A stretch of DNA of 64,000 bases from Pseudoips prasinana (lineage: Eukaryota > Arthropoda > Insecta > Lepidoptera > Nolidae): positions 19,052,001-19,116,000 of the forward strand of contig OX621260.1 in NCBI GenBank assembly GCA_951640165.1. The letters run 5' to 3'. Under the pieces are notes generated by a model. It was not told the DNA's origin. It saw nothing but the letters and a program-made list of their open reading frames with translations, and made no database searches. Below, piece by piece: positions 63,131-64,000 of the stretch (its first letter is position 1; every line of letters begins with the position of its first letter). The position numbers and the translations under genes were made by a program.

Positions 63131-63922
63131 CTATACAGGCTGGCCGAAGAGTTGACGTTCAAACGATGTTAATAAATACTCTATGATAATACTTTATGAT
63201 GAGAAGTATTCGAATCACCCCCATGTACGTTCTACGATTTTGCGTAGTTTTTGAGATAGGTTTTTTAATGATTTTTTTCGTAAATTTCACCTAACATCAG
63301 TTTTAATTTTTTTTTCGTTCAATTGAACATTTTTTGTTAATTTTTTTTTGTGATAACTAATTAGCATAGTTTAATCTAACACCCTAAAAAGTATGGTTTA
63401 TCTAATCATTGCAGAGCTGTCTTAGAATTTATTCGAAAGTTCATAATTAGGGTTTGAGCTCAAGACTCATAAATTATCAAAGTATCAAAAAAAGGCAAAA
63501 TTGTAGAATGGGGTCATAAAGTTTACACAATTAGGTTACCAACAACAGTAAAGGATATAATTAAGTCAAATCTACTTTATGAGAGCTGGTGCCCGTGGTA
63601 CGTTTAATAAAAACCTGTATTACAGGTCACCAGAGCCCACTCCATAGGTTACATATTGATATAAAGAAAATACAATTGCTGTTATACCTACATTGATTTA
63701 TGACTGTAATAATATAAGTTAAAAATACAAGCAAAGGAAAATACATATATATGCACAGAATGAAAAGGCGAATGAGTGAGTGTAAGTGTGTATGTGCGAT
63801 TGTTTAGGTAACAATGATATGTTAAAGATTAAAGATAGGCCAAATTACATAGATTCTGATACTCCTCATCATAAAGTATCTAAATTTTGCGTTTGAACGT
63901 CAACTCCTCGGCCAGGCTGTAA
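63131..63922. mobile_element. Foldback element K, second copy
   Basis: Left ACAGGCTGGCCGAAGAGTTG ... CACCCCCATGTACGTTCTAC, right GATACTCCTCATCATAAAGT ... CAACTCCTCGGCCAGGCTGT. Internal block AACACCCTAAAAAGTATGGT is shared with 20291-21307. A repeat-L relative occupies ~63513-63855. Confidence 0.8.
63513..63640. repeat. Repeat L relative inside K
   Basis: TACTTTATGAGAGCTGGTGC and AAACCTGTATTACAGGTCAC match the repeat at 52266-52431 but without the duplicated inverted arm. Confidence 0.55.
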
Positions 63923-64000
63923 AGCAAGTCATACTCAGTTAGTTAATAATACGAAAGCCATGAACAACAATTAGCGCCTATAATTTCATTGGCGCGAACG

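Overview
The window looks like lepidopteran (moth or butterfly) nuclear DNA: AT-rich, almost without host genes, and packed with the repeats typical of that order. These include Helitrons ending in ...GGGCACAGCTAG|T, several tRNA-headed SINEs, RTE- and CR1/jockey-type LINEs, Tc1/mariner elements and many short foldback MITEs. The order-level assignment is inference from repeat content; no species is claimed.

Host genes. The only convincing host coding sequence is an open 221-codon frame at 1-663 (minus), running off the left edge. It has a signal peptide, a short acidic/Pro-rich ectodomain and two membrane segments of class C GPCR type. Two TE-poor, GC-richer islands at 15,012-15,277 (plus) and 58,824-59,340 (minus) end in consensus splice donors and could be non-coding first exons. 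If the second joins the receptor exon, most of this window is one ~58-kb first intron. That is a hypothesis.

Family nicknames used here. SINE-A: tRNA-like head, ~390 bp. SINE-B, -C, -D: different tRNA-like heads, related tails. SINE-E: T/A-tailed, with 11-18 bp target duplications. SINE-F: another tRNA-like head. SINE-M: head derived from 5S rRNA. MITE-G: ~141 bp, ends GTACAGACGCCAGCAC. MITE-H: ~380-480 bp, TA duplications, ends CAACATGTAAC. MITE-P: ~180-bp near-palindrome. K: ~1-kb foldback, ends ACAGGGTGGCCGAGG. N: LINE 3' end. O, Q, S, L, T, U: further dispersed repeats.

Layout. 1-0.9 kb receptor exon and leader; 1.2-9.1 kb SINEs, MITEs and small Helitrons; 9.2-11.2 kb a decayed Helitron with helicase pieces; 11.8-15 kb SINE-B/A clusters with head-to-head palindromes; 16.4-19.9 kb LINE fragment, mariner relic and a tandem array of Helitron 5' ends; 20.3-24.1 kb K, MITE-H and a three-level nest (5S-SINE, then LINE tail, then an intact Tc1 transposon); 25-33 kb mixed fragments; 33.3-41.9 kb a second three-level nest (SINE-C, then RTE LINE, then CR1-type LINE with intact ORFs); 42-57.6 kb dense SINE/MITE/Helitron mosaic; 58.7-59.3 kb candidate exon; 59.5-64 kb SINE-F pair, Harbinger-type MITE, MITE-H, Helitrons and a second K.

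There is no operon-like gene system. The biology lies in nested mobile-element history, two elements with full-length transposition proteins (Tc1 and CR1-type), and a 5S-rRNA-derived SINE that shares a central core with a tRNA-derived SINE.
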